From assembly GCF_001005295.1 (NCBI RefSeq), contig NZ_LBMK01000001.1, forward strand, positions 382,735 to 428,917: a stretch of DNA of 46,183 nucleotides, written 5' to 3'. This document shows, piece by piece, positions 18,303 to 26,193 of the stretch. The translations under genes were made by a program, and so were the position numbers. Each line of letters opens with the position of its first letter. The first letter of the stretch is position 1. The notes beneath the pieces were generated by a model. It saw nothing but the letters and a program-made list of their open reading frames with translations. It did not search any database and was not told where the DNA came from. The stretch comes from Streptomyces yangpuensis (lineage in GTDB: Bacteria > Actinomycetota > Actinomycetes > Streptomycetales > Streptomycetaceae).

Positions 18303-19298
18303 ATGACCAAGCTGTCCGTAGTTGTCCCCTGCTACAACGAAGAAGCAGTCATCGACCGGTTCGACTTGGAGATCCGCAAGGTCCTGGACGCCCTCCCCGT
18401 CGAGTACGAGGTCTGCTACGTGGACGACGGAAGTCGCGACGGGACCCTCGACAAGCTCCGGAAGATCGCCGCGGAACACGGCGAACAGACCCGCTACGTC
18501 TCCTTCAGCCGCAACTTCGGCAAGGAGGCCGGCATGCTCGCCGGCCTGCGCGAGGCCACCGGCGACGCCGTCGTGATCATGGATGCGGACCTGCAGCACC
18601 CGCCGGAACTAATCGCGACCATGCTGGAGCACCACCGGCAGGGCCACGACCAGATCATCGCCCGCCGCACCCGCGAGGGCGACAAGAAGGTACGCTCCGC
18701 GCTCAGCCGCCTCTACTACCGGGGCGTCAACCGCTGGGTCGACGTGGAGCTCACCGACGGCGTCGGCGACTTCCGGATGCTGTCCCGCCCGGCCGTGGAC
18801 GCCCTGCTGTCCCTGCCGGAGTACAACCGCTTCTCCAAGGGCCTGTTCTCCTGGATCGGCTTCGACACCGTCCACTTCGACTACCGCAACGCCCAGCGCG
18901 AGGCCGGCGAGACCAAGTGGAAGTTCGGCTCCCTGCTCAACTACGGCATGGACGGCCTGATCTCCTTCAACAACCGCCCGCTGCGGATCGGCATCTGGTT
19001 CGGCGTGTCGCTGGTCGCCCTGACCGGGCTGTACGCGCTGTGGATCACGATCATGGCGATCACCTACGGCGTGGACTCCCCGGGCTACGTCACCCTTGTG
19101 GCCATCATCACGGGCCTGGGCGGCGTGCAGCTGATCATGCTGGGCCTCGTCGGCGAGTACATCGGGCGCATCTACTACGAGACCAAGCGCCGGCCGCACT
19201 TCCTGGTGAAGGAGTCGCACGGCTCCGCGCCCCCGCCGAGGACCGCAGGCACCACCTCGGCGGCGGAACCGACGATCGTGGAGCGCAGCGCCCGATGA
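18303..19298 (+). CDS. Polyprenyl-phosphate glycosyltransferase (DPM1/GtrB-like GT2)
   Basis: A 331-residue enzyme. The catalytic GT2 domain (1-230) starts LSVVVPCYNEEAVI and has DDGSRDGT, SRNFGKEAG and MDADLQHPPE, all typical of dolichol/undecaprenyl-phosphate mannosyl- or glucosyltransferases. Two membrane helices follow (about 236-258 and 268-292), then LGEYIGRIYYETKRRPHFLV, the usual GtrB C-terminus. It would load a sugar from UDP- or GDP-sugar onto polyprenyl phosphate on the inner face of the membrane. The ATG at 18303 is preceded by AGGAAG. Its stop overlaps the start of the GtrA gene by 4 nt (ATGA). GtrB/GtrA pairs supply lipid-linked sugars for wall polymer modification outside the membrane, which fits the neighbouring TagF and GT genes. 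Confidence 0.92.
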   Translation: MTKLSVVVPCYNEEAVIDRFDLEIRKVLDALPVEYEVCYVDDGSRDGTLDKLRKIAAEHGEQTRYVSFSRNFGKEAGMLAGLREATGDAVVIMDADLQHPPELIATMLEHHRQGHDQIIARRTREGDKKVRSALSRLYYRGVNRWVDVELTDGVGDFRMLSRPAVDALLSLPEYNRFSKGLFSWIGFDTVHFDYRNAQREAGETKWKFGSLLNYGMDGLISFNNRPLRIGIWFGVSLVALTGLYALWITIMAITYGVDSPGYVTLVAIITGLGGVQLIMLGLVGEYIGRIYYETKRRPHFLVKESHGSAPPPRTAGTTSAAEPTIVERSAR

Positions 19299-19732
19299 CC
19301 CGCAAGGAGCAGCTCGGCCAGGTATTCCGCTTCGCCCTCGTGGGCGGGGTCAACACCGGCACCTTCTTCGGCATCTACCTGCTCCTGCACCCGTGGATGC
19401 CGTACTTCGCCGCCTACTCGCTCGCCTTCGTGCTGGCGATGGTCGGCTCGTTCTTCATGAACACCTACTTCACCTACCGGACCCGGCCGACCTGGAAGAA
19501 GTTCCTGCTCTTCCCGCTGACGAACGTGACCAACTACGTCATCCAGTCCGCCGGCCTGTACGCCCTGGTGACCTGGGCGGGCATGGACACCCGGATCGCC
19601 CCGCTGGTCGCGGCGGTCGTGGCCATCCCGTTCACCTTCCTGCTGTCCCGCAAGATCCTCGTGCCCGGCGCCGCCCGGGCCGCCGGGGAGGAAGAGCGCC
19701 AGGGACGGACCAGGACCTCGTCCACGGTCTGA
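19295..19732 (+). CDS. GtrA-family membrane protein (putative polyprenyl-phosphate-sugar flippase)
   Basis: A 145-residue protein with four predicted membrane helices (about 10-30, 35-55, 72-92 and 102-122) and the GtrA pattern FALVGGVNTGTFFGIY near the N-terminus, FFMNTYFTYR in the middle and PFTFLLSRKIL near the end. GtrA proteins are thought to flip polyprenyl-linked sugars across the membrane. It overlaps the GtrB-like gene by 4 nt, so the two form one translational unit that makes and flips the same lipid-linked sugar. The C-terminal 20 residues are charged and cytoplasmic. A proB promoter follows within 32 nt. Confidence 0.9.
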   Translation: MTRKEQLGQVFRFALVGGVNTGTFFGIYLLLHPWMPYFAAYSLAFVLAMVGSFFMNTYFTYRTRPTWKKFLLFPLTNVTNYVIQSAGLYALVTWAGMDTRIAPLVAAVVAIPFTFLLSRKILVPGAARAAGEEERQGRTRTSSTV

Positions 19733-19809
19733 AACCCCTGAGCGGCTCCCGTCCGCCACCCCGTAGATTGAGGTGGCAGGCAATGAAGGCAAGGGGCAAG
19801 GGGAAGAAC

Positions 19810-20937
19810 GTGTCAGCGGCTAGGCAAGGTGTCGTGGACGCCCGCAGGATCGTGGTCAAGGTCGGCTCCTCCTCCTTGACCACCGCGGCCGGCGGACTCG
19901 ACGCCGACCGGGTGGACGCCCTCGTCGACGTCCTCGCCAAGGTCCGCAGCGGCGGTGAGAAGGAGATCGTCCTGGTCTCCAGCGGAGCCATCGCCGCCGG
20001 GCTCTCCCCGCTCGGCCTGCGCCGCCGGCCCAAGGACCTGGCCCGCCAGCAGGCCGCCGCCAGCGTCGGGCAGGGCCTGCTCGTCGCCCGCTACACCGCC
20101 TCCTTCGCGCGGTACGGCCTGCGCGTCGGCCAGGTGCTGCTCACCACCGACGACACCAGCCGGCGCGCCCACTACCGCAACGCGTACCGCACCCTCGACC
20201 AGCTGCTGGCCATGGGCGCCCTCCCGGTCGTCAACGAGAACGACACCGTCGCCACGGACGAGATCCGCTTCGGCGACAACGACCGGCTGGCCGCCCTCGT
20301 CGCCCACCTCGTCCGCGCGGACCTCCTCGTCCTCCTCTCCGACGTCGACGGCCTCTACGACGGCGACCCGTCCCAGCCCGGCACCACCCGCATCGAGGAG
20401 GTCCGCGGGCCCGAGGACATCGCGCACGTCTCCATCGGCAGCGCCGGCAAGGCGGGCGTGGGCACCGGCGGCATGGTCACCAAGGTCGAGGCGGCCCGGA
20501 TCGCGGCCGCAGCGGGGATCCCGGTGGTGCTCACCTCCGCCAGCCAGGCCGCCGACGCCCTGGCGGGCCGGGGGACCGGCACCTTCTTCCACGCGACCGG
20601 GCGCCGCTCCGCCGACCGGCTGCTCTGGCTCCAGCACGCCTCGACCCCGCAGGGCCATCTGGTCCTCGACGACGGGGCGGTCAGAGCGGTCACCCAGCGC
20701 GGCAGCTCGCTGCTGCCCGCGGGCATCGCGGCCGTCGAAGGCGACTTCGTGGCCGGGGACCCGGTGGAGCTGCGCTCCGCCGACGGCCGCGCCGTGGCCC
20801 GGGGGCTCGTCAACTTCGACGCCAAGGAGCTCCCGCAGCTCCTCGGCCGCTCCACTCGCGAGCTCGCACGGGAACTCGGACCCGCGTACGAGCGGGAGGT
20901 CGTCCACCGTGACGATCTGGTCCTGCTCCAGGGCTGA
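19810..20937 (+). CDS. proB: Glutamate 5-kinase
   Basis: A 375-residue enzyme of proline synthesis that phosphorylates glutamate to gamma-glutamyl phosphate. The amino-acid kinase domain (1-260) has VVKVGSSSLT, VSSGAIAAG, VNENDTVA, FGDNDRLAA and LSDVDGLYDGDP. The C-terminal PUA domain (about 280-360) has AVRAVTQRGSSLLPAGI and VNFDAKEL. I chose GTG 19810, which follows a strong AAGGGGAAG. ATG 19783, nine codons earlier in frame, is possible; a -10 box TAGATT (19764-19769) would place transcription start near 19776, just before it. An unknown gene and proA follow, a conserved proB-X-proA order in streptomycetes. Feedback inhibition by proline is expected from the family. Confidence 0.95.
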   Translation: MSAARQGVVDARRIVVKVGSSSLTTAAGGLDADRVDALVDVLAKVRSGGEKEIVLVSSGAIAAGLSPLGLRRRPKDLARQQAAASVGQGLLVARYTASFARYGLRVGQVLLTTDDTSRRAHYRNAYRTLDQLLAMGALPVVNENDTVATDEIRFGDNDRLAALVAHLVRADLLVLLSDVDGLYDGDPSQPGTTRIEEVRGPEDIAHVSIGSAGKAGVGTGGMVTKVEAARIAAAAGIPVVLTSASQAADALAGRGTGTFFHATGRRSADRLLWLQHASTPQGHLVLDDGAVRAVTQRGSSLLPAGIAAVEGDFVAGDPVELRSADGRAVARGLVNFDAKELPQLLGRSTRELARELGPAYEREVVHRDDLVLLQG

Positions 20938-21030
20938 GGTTCGGCAAAACCGCAGCGCGGCCGCCCGGGGACTGGTCAACTGTGATGGGCGGAGCAGGCG
21001 GACACGCGTAGCGGAGACAGGAGGCGGCTG

Positions 21031-21444
21031 GTGAGACGAGCGCTGACCAGCGTCGGTCCGGGGGACGGTGACGGCGGCGGCCACGAGCACGAACAGGACC
21101 AGGCCTCGCGCCTGTGGCACGTGACCCTGAGCGTCTCCGGCAAGCCGGCCCCGCTGTCCGAGGTCCGGCGGGGACTGGAGCAACTGGCCCATGACCACCC
21201 CTTCCTCCTGACCAGCCGGTACGCCGACGACCACGCGGAGATCCGCTACTGGGAGGAGGCCCGCGACCTCCACGACGCGGCGGCCGTCGCCCTGCGCCTG
21301 TGGGGCGAGCACCGCTCCTCGGCGCAGCTGCCGCCGTGGGAGATCGTCGGCCTGGAGGTCATCGACCGCCCCACCTACCACCTCCGCGTCGCGGAGGGCT
21401 ACGGCCCGCCCCCGGCCCACCCCGTAGGCGTCCACCCGTACTGA
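21031..21444 (+). CDS. Conserved hypothetical protein between proB and proA
   Basis: A 137-residue soluble protein of unknown function. The N-terminal 25 residues are Gly/Asp/Glu-rich and probably disordered. The rest is an alpha/beta fold that includes RLWHVTLSVSGKPAPLSEVRRGLEQLAHDHPFLLTSRYADDHAEIRYWEEARDL in pieces and a C-terminus ending in PVGVHPY. No signal peptide, membrane segment or metal motif is seen. The start is GTG at 21031 with GGAGG 8 nt upstream. I remember an equivalent gene between proB and proA in other streptomycetes (SCO2586 position), so it is likely a real conserved gene, but its link to proline synthesis is only positional. Confidence 0.8.
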   Translation: MRRALTSVGPGDGDGGGHEHEQDQASRLWHVTLSVSGKPAPLSEVRRGLEQLAHDHPFLLTSRYADDHAEIRYWEEARDLHDAAAVALRLWGEHRSSAQLPPWEIVGLEVIDRPTYHLRVAEGYGPPPAHPVGVHPY

Positions 21445-21490
21445 CCTCGAAGCCCCGCCGTCACCCTTCGAGCCCCGCCGGCGATCGAGG

Positions 21491-21520
21491 CCCCGGGGCT
21501 CCGGGGGCGGAGCCCCGGGG
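21491..21520. repeat. REP-like GC-rich inverted repeat, copy 1
   Basis: A perfect 12-bp inverted repeat (21491-21502 with 21509-21520) surrounds GGGGGC, with the core GGGGCTCC...GGAGCCCC. The same core occurs at 34548-34569 and 34601-34622. It belongs to the GGCGGAGCCCC type of intergenic repeat common in streptomycetes and may also end the upstream transcript. Confidence 0.7.
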
Positions 21521-21623
21521 AAACGGCGGAAGGGCGGGGCGGGGAGCAGGCTCCGCGCGGCGGCGTCCCGCAGAGCCCGTCTCGCGGGATGGAAGCCCCA
21601 CCGGGAGTGTGTCCCCGGCGCAC

Positions 21624-21636
21624 TACCCTGGACGGC
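21624..21636 (+). promoter_or_regulatory. -10 box of a leaderless proA promoter
   Basis: TACCCT at 21624-21629 is 7 nt before the proA ATG. There is no ribosome-binding site before the ATG. The spacing predicts a transcript that begins at the start codon and separates proA from proB transcription. Confidence 0.6.
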
Positions 21637-22920
21637 ATGACCTCGCTCGATGCCACCACCGCCACCTCGCCCGTCCTCACCGCCGCGCACCGCGCCCGGA
21701 CCGCCGCCGCGGCCATCGCCCCACTCCCGCGGTCCGCCAAGGACACGGCCCTGCTGGCGATCGCGGACGCGCTGGAGGCCCGTACCGCCGAGATCATCGC
21801 GGCCAATTCCGTCGACACGGACAAGGCCCGCACCGCCGGCACGAGCGAAACCGTCATCGACCGCCTCACCCTGACCCCGGAGCGCATCGCCGCCATCGCC
21901 TCCGACGTACGGGACGTCGCCGCCCTCCCGGACCCCGTCGGCGAGGTCGTCCGCGGCAGCACCCTGCCCAACGGCATCGACCTGCGCCAGATCCGCGTCC
22001 CCCTCGGGGTCGTCGGCATCATCTACGAGGCCCGCCCCAACGTCACCGTCGACGCCGCGGCGCTCTGCCTGAAGTCCGGCAACGCGGTCCTCCTGCGCGG
22101 CAGCTCCTCGGCCTACGCCTCCAACACCGCTCTCGTCGCCATCCTCCGCGACGCCGCCCTGAGCACCGGACTGCCCGCCGACGCGATCCAGCTCGTCCCC
22201 GGCGAGTCCCGTGACTCCGTCCGTGAGCTGATGCGCGCCCGCGGCCTCGTCGACGTACTCATCCCGCGCGGCGGTGCCTCCCTCATCAGGACCGTGGTCG
22301 AGGAGTCCACCGTCCCGGTCATCGAGACCGGTACCGGCAACTGCCACGTCTACGTCGACGCCCAGGCCGACCTCGACATGGCCGTGGACATCCTCATCAA
22401 CTCCAAGGCGCAGCGGCCCTCCGTCTGCAACGCCGCCGAGACCCTCCTGGTCCACCGCGAGATCGCCGACGCCTTCCTGCCGCGCGCCCTCGACGCGCTC
22501 GCCGGCGCCGGCGTCACCGTCCACGGCGACCCGGCCGTCCTCGCAGCCGCCGAGGGCACCAAGGCCACCGTTCTCCCCGCCACCGACGAGGACTGGGCCG
22601 CGGAGTACCTCTCCTACGACATCGCCGCGGCCGTCGTGGACTCCCTCGACGACGCCGTCACCCACATCCGCCGCTGGACCTCCGGTCACACCGAGGCGAT
22701 CGTCACCACCTCGCAGGCCGCCGCGCGCCGCTTCACCCAGCTGGTCGACTCCACCACCGTCGCCGTGAATGCATCCACCCGGTTCACCGACGGTGGCCAG
22801 TTCGGTTTCGGTGCCGAGATCGGCATCTCCACGCAGAAGCTGCACGCCCGGGGCCCGATGGGGCTTCCCGAGCTCACCTCCACCAAGTACATCGTCACCG
22901 GCGACGGTCACGTTCGGTAG
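21637..22920 (+). CDS. proA: Glutamate-5-semialdehyde dehydrogenase (gamma-glutamyl phosphate reductase)
   Basis: A 427-residue NADPH-dependent enzyme that reduces gamma-glutamyl phosphate to glutamate semialdehyde, the second step of proline synthesis. It shows [34 protein letters not shown] in the N-terminal half, the catalytic cysteine in the block [14 protein letters not shown] (Cys264), and the C-terminal [24 protein letters not shown] and [13 protein letters not shown] signatures; the length is typical. I chose ATG 21637 over the in-frame 21589 start because TACCCT lies exactly 7 nt upstream and no Shine-Dalgarno is present. It is separated from proB by an unknown gene and a REP-like repeat, so it probably has its own promoter. 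Confidence 0.96.
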   Translation: MTSLDATTATSPVLTAAHRARTAAAAIAPLPRSAKDTALLAIADALEARTAEIIAANSVDTDKARTAGTSETVIDRLTLTPERIAAIASDVRDVAALPDPVGEVVRGSTLPNGIDLRQIRVPLGVVGIIYEARPNVTVDAAALCLKSGNAVLLRGSSSAYASNTALVAILRDAALSTGLPADAIQLVPGESRDSVRELMRARGLVDVLIPRGGASLIRTVVEESTVPVIETGTGNCHVYVDAQADLDMAVDILINSKAQRPSVCNAAETLLVHREIADAFLPRALDALAGAGVTVHGDPAVLAAAEGTKATVLPATDEDWAAEYLSYDIAAAVVDSLDDAVTHIRRWTSGHTEAIVTTSQAAARRFTQLVDSTTVAVNASTRFTDGGQFGFGAEIGISTQKLHARGPMGLPELTSTKYIVTGDGHVR

Positions 22921-22985
22921 TTCCACCACCCACCCCGGGTGGCCGGAATTCGGCATTCACCCTGCCCAACGGTGCCCCTCAGGTC

Positions 22986-22997
22986 TACGCTGTTCCC
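22986..22997 (+). promoter_or_regulatory. -10 box of a leaderless promoter for the SCO2584-like gene
   Basis: TACGCT at 22986-22991 lies 6 nt before GTG 22998, with no Shine-Dalgarno sequence. It is the same geometry as in front of proA, degV and comEA. Confidence 0.5.
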
Positions 22998-23564
22998 GTG
23001 CCGGACGACGTGGGGGGCAAGCCGTTCCCGGACGACGGGGAGCCCGACGACGACCGCGGAGGCGCGGAAGAGTACTTCGCCTCCGTGGTGTTCGACGAGG
23101 ACTTCGTCCGGAACGCCGAGATTCATGAACCGAGCGCCGCCGAGCGCCAGCGGGCGGCCGACCGGGCGCGCGCGGAGGCGGAAGCCGCCCGTGCCGTCCC
23201 CGGCGGCTGGACGGGCGACGACGACCACGACGGCTACGGCTACGGCCACCCCGACGGGTACGACGCCGACGGATACGGCTGGGAGTACGGCGGCGACCAC
23301 GAGCGGGGCCATGGCCACCCCGACGGCCCGTACGGGGCGTACGGCGGCAGCCTGCGCCCCTACCGAGGCCGCGCACCGTGGCTGCGGCCGGTCGCCTGGG
23401 TGCTCGCCTTCGTGATGGGCCTCGGCATGGTCGCGCTGGCCTTCAGCGCCGTCTACCGCAGTGCCTCGGGCGAAGCGGACCCCGCTCCGGCGCCCGCCAG
23501 CACCCCCGGGCGCGAAGTCACCGGCGTCGGCGCGTTTACGTACCCCTCAGTACGCCAACCCTGA
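22998..23564 (+). CDS. SCO2584-like spore-wall-associated membrane protein
   Basis: A 188-residue single-pass membrane protein. Residues 1-125 are cytoplasmic and probably disordered: acidic start, the motif VVFDEDFVR at 30-38, an Ala/Arg/Glu helix (about 44-65), then a Gly/Tyr/Asp/His-rich stretch. One membrane helix spans about 133-153 (PVAWVLAFVMGLGMVALAFSAVY), and a short outer tail follows. By position after proA and by architecture it corresponds to SCO2584, which I recall as an interaction partner of the MreB spore-wall-synthesising complex in S. coelicolor. The next gene carries the same VVFDEDFVR motif at the same residue positions. Start GTG 22998 is supported by TACGCT 6 nt upstream. 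Function beyond a scaffold or partner role is unknown. Confidence 0.75.
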   Translation: MPDDVGGKPFPDDGEPDDDRGGAEEYFASVVFDEDFVRNAEIHEPSAAERQRAADRARAEAEAARAVPGGWTGDDDHDGYGYGHPDGYDADGYGWEYGGDHERGHGHPDGPYGAYGGSLRPYRGRAPWLRPVAWVLAFVMGLGMVALAFSAVYRSASGEADPAPAPASTPGREVTGVGAFTYPSVRQP

Positions 23565-23745
23565 AGGTACGACCCCGCTCGCGTCCGCCGGAGCTGGGGG
23601 CTTCTCTGAAGCGGGGACAGCGGGGAGAAGCGATGGCCGTGCCAGGAGATCCACCCAACGGCACCCCCGACGGTACCGGCGGGGGCGACGACGACTTCCG
23701 GTCGGACGAGTACCGGTCGGTGGTGTTCGACGAGGACTTCGTCCG
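23085..23745 (+). repeat. 26-nt direct repeat encoding the shared motif (23085-23110 and 23720-23745)
   Basis: Identical 26-nt segments occur in two adjacent genes, in the same frame and at the same codons (30-38), encoding VVFDEDFVR. The span given runs from the first copy to the second. This is the conserved core of an otherwise weakly similar N-terminal region, so it reflects either paralogy or strong selection on a docking motif. Confidence 0.85.
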
Positions 23746-24772
23746 TGCTGCCCGGCTCCAGGAGTACTCCGCCCAGGAACGCATGGGCGAGCACGCCCGG
23801 GCCGTCCGCAGCCGGTCCATCTGGTCCGGCGGTTCCACGCCCGGGACCAGCACCCCCGGCCGTGGCGCCCGGCAGGGCATGCTGCTCGTGCTGCTCATCG
23901 CCACGGCCTTCGCCGTCGCCGTCTACCTGGGGCTGCGCAACCCCTATGTGCCCCCGCCCGGCGGGCCCGCCCAGGCGCTCACCAGCACCGTGGTGCCGCT
24001 CGCGCCGGCCGCCGCCGTGCCCGGCGGGCTGCCGCCCGAGCTGTTCGCGAAGAGCCCCGCCGCCGACTACCGGGTCGGCGCGGCCGGCATCACCCTGCCC
24101 GCGGTGCGCCGCACGCACCACTTCACCGACGTCCAGGTCGTCACCGCGCTGTCCATCGCCAAGGACTACCTGGTGCAGTCCTCGCTGGACCCCGACGTCC
24201 TGGCCGGATCCGCCACCCGGCCCGTGCGCGTGCTGCTCGACCCCGACCAGCTGGCGCAGTTCGACCGCAGCATGACCTCGCCCTCCGGCGACGGCCGGCA
24301 CGCGGTCACCGGCTGGCTGGTCCGCTTCGATCCCGCCACCGCCGTCATGGCCGACTCCCGGGTCCGGGTGAGCGGCACCCTCGCCTTCGAGGAGGTGGCC
24401 CAGGACGTCCTGGAGGTCACCACCGATCACACCTTCGTGTACGCCGTACGGCCGGCCACCGGGGCCCCGTCGGCGGCCGACGGCGCATCGCTCTTCACCG
24501 TCCGGCGCGAGCTGCGGATGCGCTTCGACCGCGACGACCTGAGCGCCCGCCGGCTGGAGCTGGCATCGGCCTATGTGATGGCCGGACCGCAGGACTGCTC
24601 CGCCGACCCGGCCGGGGGCTTCCGTCCGCTCCTGGCCGGGGCCGGCCCCACCACCGTGGGACCGGCCGCGAGCGACCCGTACGCCAGCGGTCAGCCCCGG
24701 CGCTCGGCCGGGCTGTGCGGCGTACTGGCCCCCTCCGCGACTCCGGGCGCCCCGGTCAGCCCTGCCCCGTAG
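23633..24772 (+). CDS. SCO2583-like membrane protein
   Basis: A 379-residue single-pass membrane protein. Residues 1-80 are cytoplasmic with VVFDEDFVR at 30-38 followed by a SAQERMGEHARAVR helix. One membrane helix lies at about 83-103 (MLLVLLIATAFAVAVYLGL). An extracytoplasmic domain of about 270 residues follows, mixed alpha/beta, with DVQVVTALSIAKDYLVQSSLDPDVLAG and AFEEVAQDVLEVTTDHTFVYAVR in pieces; I recognise no enzyme motif in it. The ATG at 23633 is preceded by GGGGAG. It follows the SCO2584-like gene by 68 nt and overlaps the convergent M48 peptidase gene by 17 nt. Position and motif make it the SCO2583 equivalent (recall). It is probably a sensor or scaffold in wall assembly. Confidence 0.75.
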   Translation: MAVPGDPPNGTPDGTGGGDDDFRSDEYRSVVFDEDFVRAARLQEYSAQERMGEHARAVRSRSIWSGGSTPGTSTPGRGARQGMLLVLLIATAFAVAVYLGLRNPYVPPPGGPAQALTSTVVPLAPAAAVPGGLPPELFAKSPAADYRVGAAGITLPAVRRTHHFTDVQVVTALSIAKDYLVQSSLDPDVLAGSATRPVRVLLDPDQLAQFDRSMTSPSGDGRHAVTGWLVRFDPATAVMADSRVRVSGTLAFEEVAQDVLEVTTDHTFVYAVRPATGAPSAADGASLFTVRRELRMRFDRDDLSARRLELASAYVMAGPQDCSADPAGGFRPLLAGAGPTTVGPAASDPYASGQPRRSAGLCGVLAPSATPGAPVSPAP

Positions 24773-25850
24773 CCCCGCCCTTGCCCCCGGAGGCCGTGTC
24801 CGTACCGGAGCCGCCACCGGACCCGGCACCGGCTCCGGTGAACTTGTCACGGAGCCTGCCGCCCATGTCGGCCGCCCCGCCCGCGATGTCGCCCACCAGC
24901 TTGAACAGCGGGTCCTTGCTGGTGCGCACGGAGTCCGCGTAGTGCGCGGCCGACTCCCGGAAGGAGTCCGTCACCGAGGTGTCCTTGTCCTCCTCGCGTC
25001 GCGGGTAGTGGCCGTCCATGACCCGCTGGTAGTCCCGGCTCTGCGACCACTTCTTCAGCTCGGCCGCCCGGACCGTGGTGAAGGGGTGCGTGCGCGGCAG
25101 CATGTTGAGGATCTTCAGCACGGAGTCCCGCAGGTCGCCGCCCTTCTCGTACTCGTCGGCCTGCTCCAGGAAGGCGTCCACGTTCATCTCGTGGAGGTGG
25201 TTGCCGCCCGCCAGCTTCATCAGGCCGCGCATGGAGGCGGTCACGTCCTGACCCACCAGCAGCCCGGCCCGGTCGGCCGAGAGCTCAGACTTGCGGAACC
25301 ACTCCCGCAGCGCGGTCACCAGCGTCATGATCGCCACATTGCCCAGCGGGATCCACGCGACCTTGAGCGCCAGGTTCGTCAGGAACAGCAGGATCGTGCG
25401 GTACACCGAGTGCCCCGACAGGGCGTGGCCCACCTCGTGGCCGACCACCGCCCGCATCTCCTCCTCGTCGAGCAGCTCGACGAGGCTCGTGGTCACCACG
25501 ATGATCGGCTCGTCCAGCCCGATGCACATGGCATTGGGCCGCGGGTCCTGCTGCACGTACATCTGCGGGACCTTCTCCAGGTCCAGGATGTAACAGGCGT
25601 CGCGGAGCATCGCGTGCAGGTGCGGGAACTGCGTCTCGCCCACCCGCACCGAGTCCGACAGGAACAGCAGCCGCAGGCTCCGCTCCGGAAGGAGACCGCT
25701 GAGGGCCTTGAAGACCGTGTCGAAGCCGCTCAGCTTGCGCAGCGCCACCAGGGCCGAACGGTCCGCCGGGTGCTCGTACGCCCGCGAGGAGATTCCGGGG
25801 AACCTCCTGCGGTCCCGCGCCGGTACCTTCTCGAAACCCGTCTCCGTCAT
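24756..25850 (-). CDS. M48-family metallopeptidase
   Basis: A 364-residue protein with the zinc motif HEVGH (His138, Glu139, His142) in the M48 context MRAVVGHEVGHALSG, and a later helix likely to give the third ligand (LSADRAGLLVGQD). Hydrophobic segments flank residues 150-190 (YRTILLFLTNLALKVAWIPLGNVAIMTLV), so it is probably membrane-associated. M48 peptidases (HtpX/Ste24 type) degrade or process membrane proteins. The C-terminal 40 residues are Gly/Ala/Ser-rich and disordered. The ATG follows GGGGAGGG. It converges on the SCO2583-like gene with a 17-bp overlap of 3' ends and diverges from a tiny membrane protein at 25990. Substrate is unknown; the neighbours suggest membrane-protein quality control of wall machinery, which is inference. 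Confidence 0.92.
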   Translation of the reverse strand: MTETGFEKVPARDRRRFPGISSRAYEHPADRSALVALRKLSGFDTVFKALSGLLPERSLRLLFLSDSVRVGETQFPHLHAMLRDACYILDLEKVPQMYVQQDPRPNAMCIGLDEPIIVVTTSLVELLDEEEMRAVVGHEVGHALSGHSVYRTILLFLTNLALKVAWIPLGNVAIMTLVTALREWFRKSELSADRAGLLVGQDVTASMRGLMKLAGGNHLHEMNVDAFLEQADEYEKGGDLRDSVLKILNMLPRTHPFTTVRAAELKKWSQSRDYQRVMDGHYPRREEDKDTSVTDSFRESAAHYADSVRTSKDPLFKLVGDIAGGAADMGGRLRDKFTGAGAGSGGGSGTDTASGGKGGATGQG

Positions 25851-25989
25851 TGCGCCCTCCCCTGATGGAACTGCCGGACCATGCGTCTATCCTCTCCAAC
25901 GCCTGAGTCGGCGCGAGCGTGCCCCGGGCACCCGCATACGATGTGAGCGAAGTCTCCGCCCGCTCCCCGACTCGATAGGTACCTGCCTG

Positions 25990-26157
25990 ATGAGCCTCTC
26001 CTCCACCGCCCACAACCTGGTCGTCCTCGCCTCGGAGGGGGCCGAGCAGCACGGCGGCAACCACGACAGCCTCAACCCCTACGTGACCGGCGGCGCCGCC
26101 TTCATCATCCTGATGCTGATGCTCTGGGTCACCACGCGTCTGAACCGCGACCGCTAG
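25990..26157 (+). CDS. Small single-pass membrane protein
   Basis: A 55-residue protein: a short hydrophilic N-terminal half with Ser, His and Gly, then one membrane helix (about 33-48, GGAAFIILMLMLWVTT) and a basic end RLNRDR. That gives an N-out or N-in single-pass topology that cannot be decided here. It lies 36 nt before nadD and divergent from the M48 gene. TACGAT at 25937-25942 is a possible -10, giving a leader of about 40 nt; the ATG has only a weak purine signal. I recall an equivalent small gene at this place in other streptomycetes, so it is probably real, but I know of no function. Confidence 0.75.
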   Translation: MSLSSTAHNLVVLASEGAEQHGGNHDSLNPYVTGGAAFIILMLMLWVTTRLNRDR

Positions 26158-26179
26158 TCGAACCGGCCCGCCGGGCCAG

Positions 26180-26193
26180 TAGGCTCTGCGCTC
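26180..26193 (+). promoter_or_regulatory. -10 box close to the nadD start
   Basis: TAGGCT at 26180-26185 lies 8 nt before the nadD ATG, in the 36-nt gap after the small membrane protein. No Shine-Dalgarno precedes the ATG. It is consistent with a leaderless or almost leaderless nadD transcript. Confidence 0.45.
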
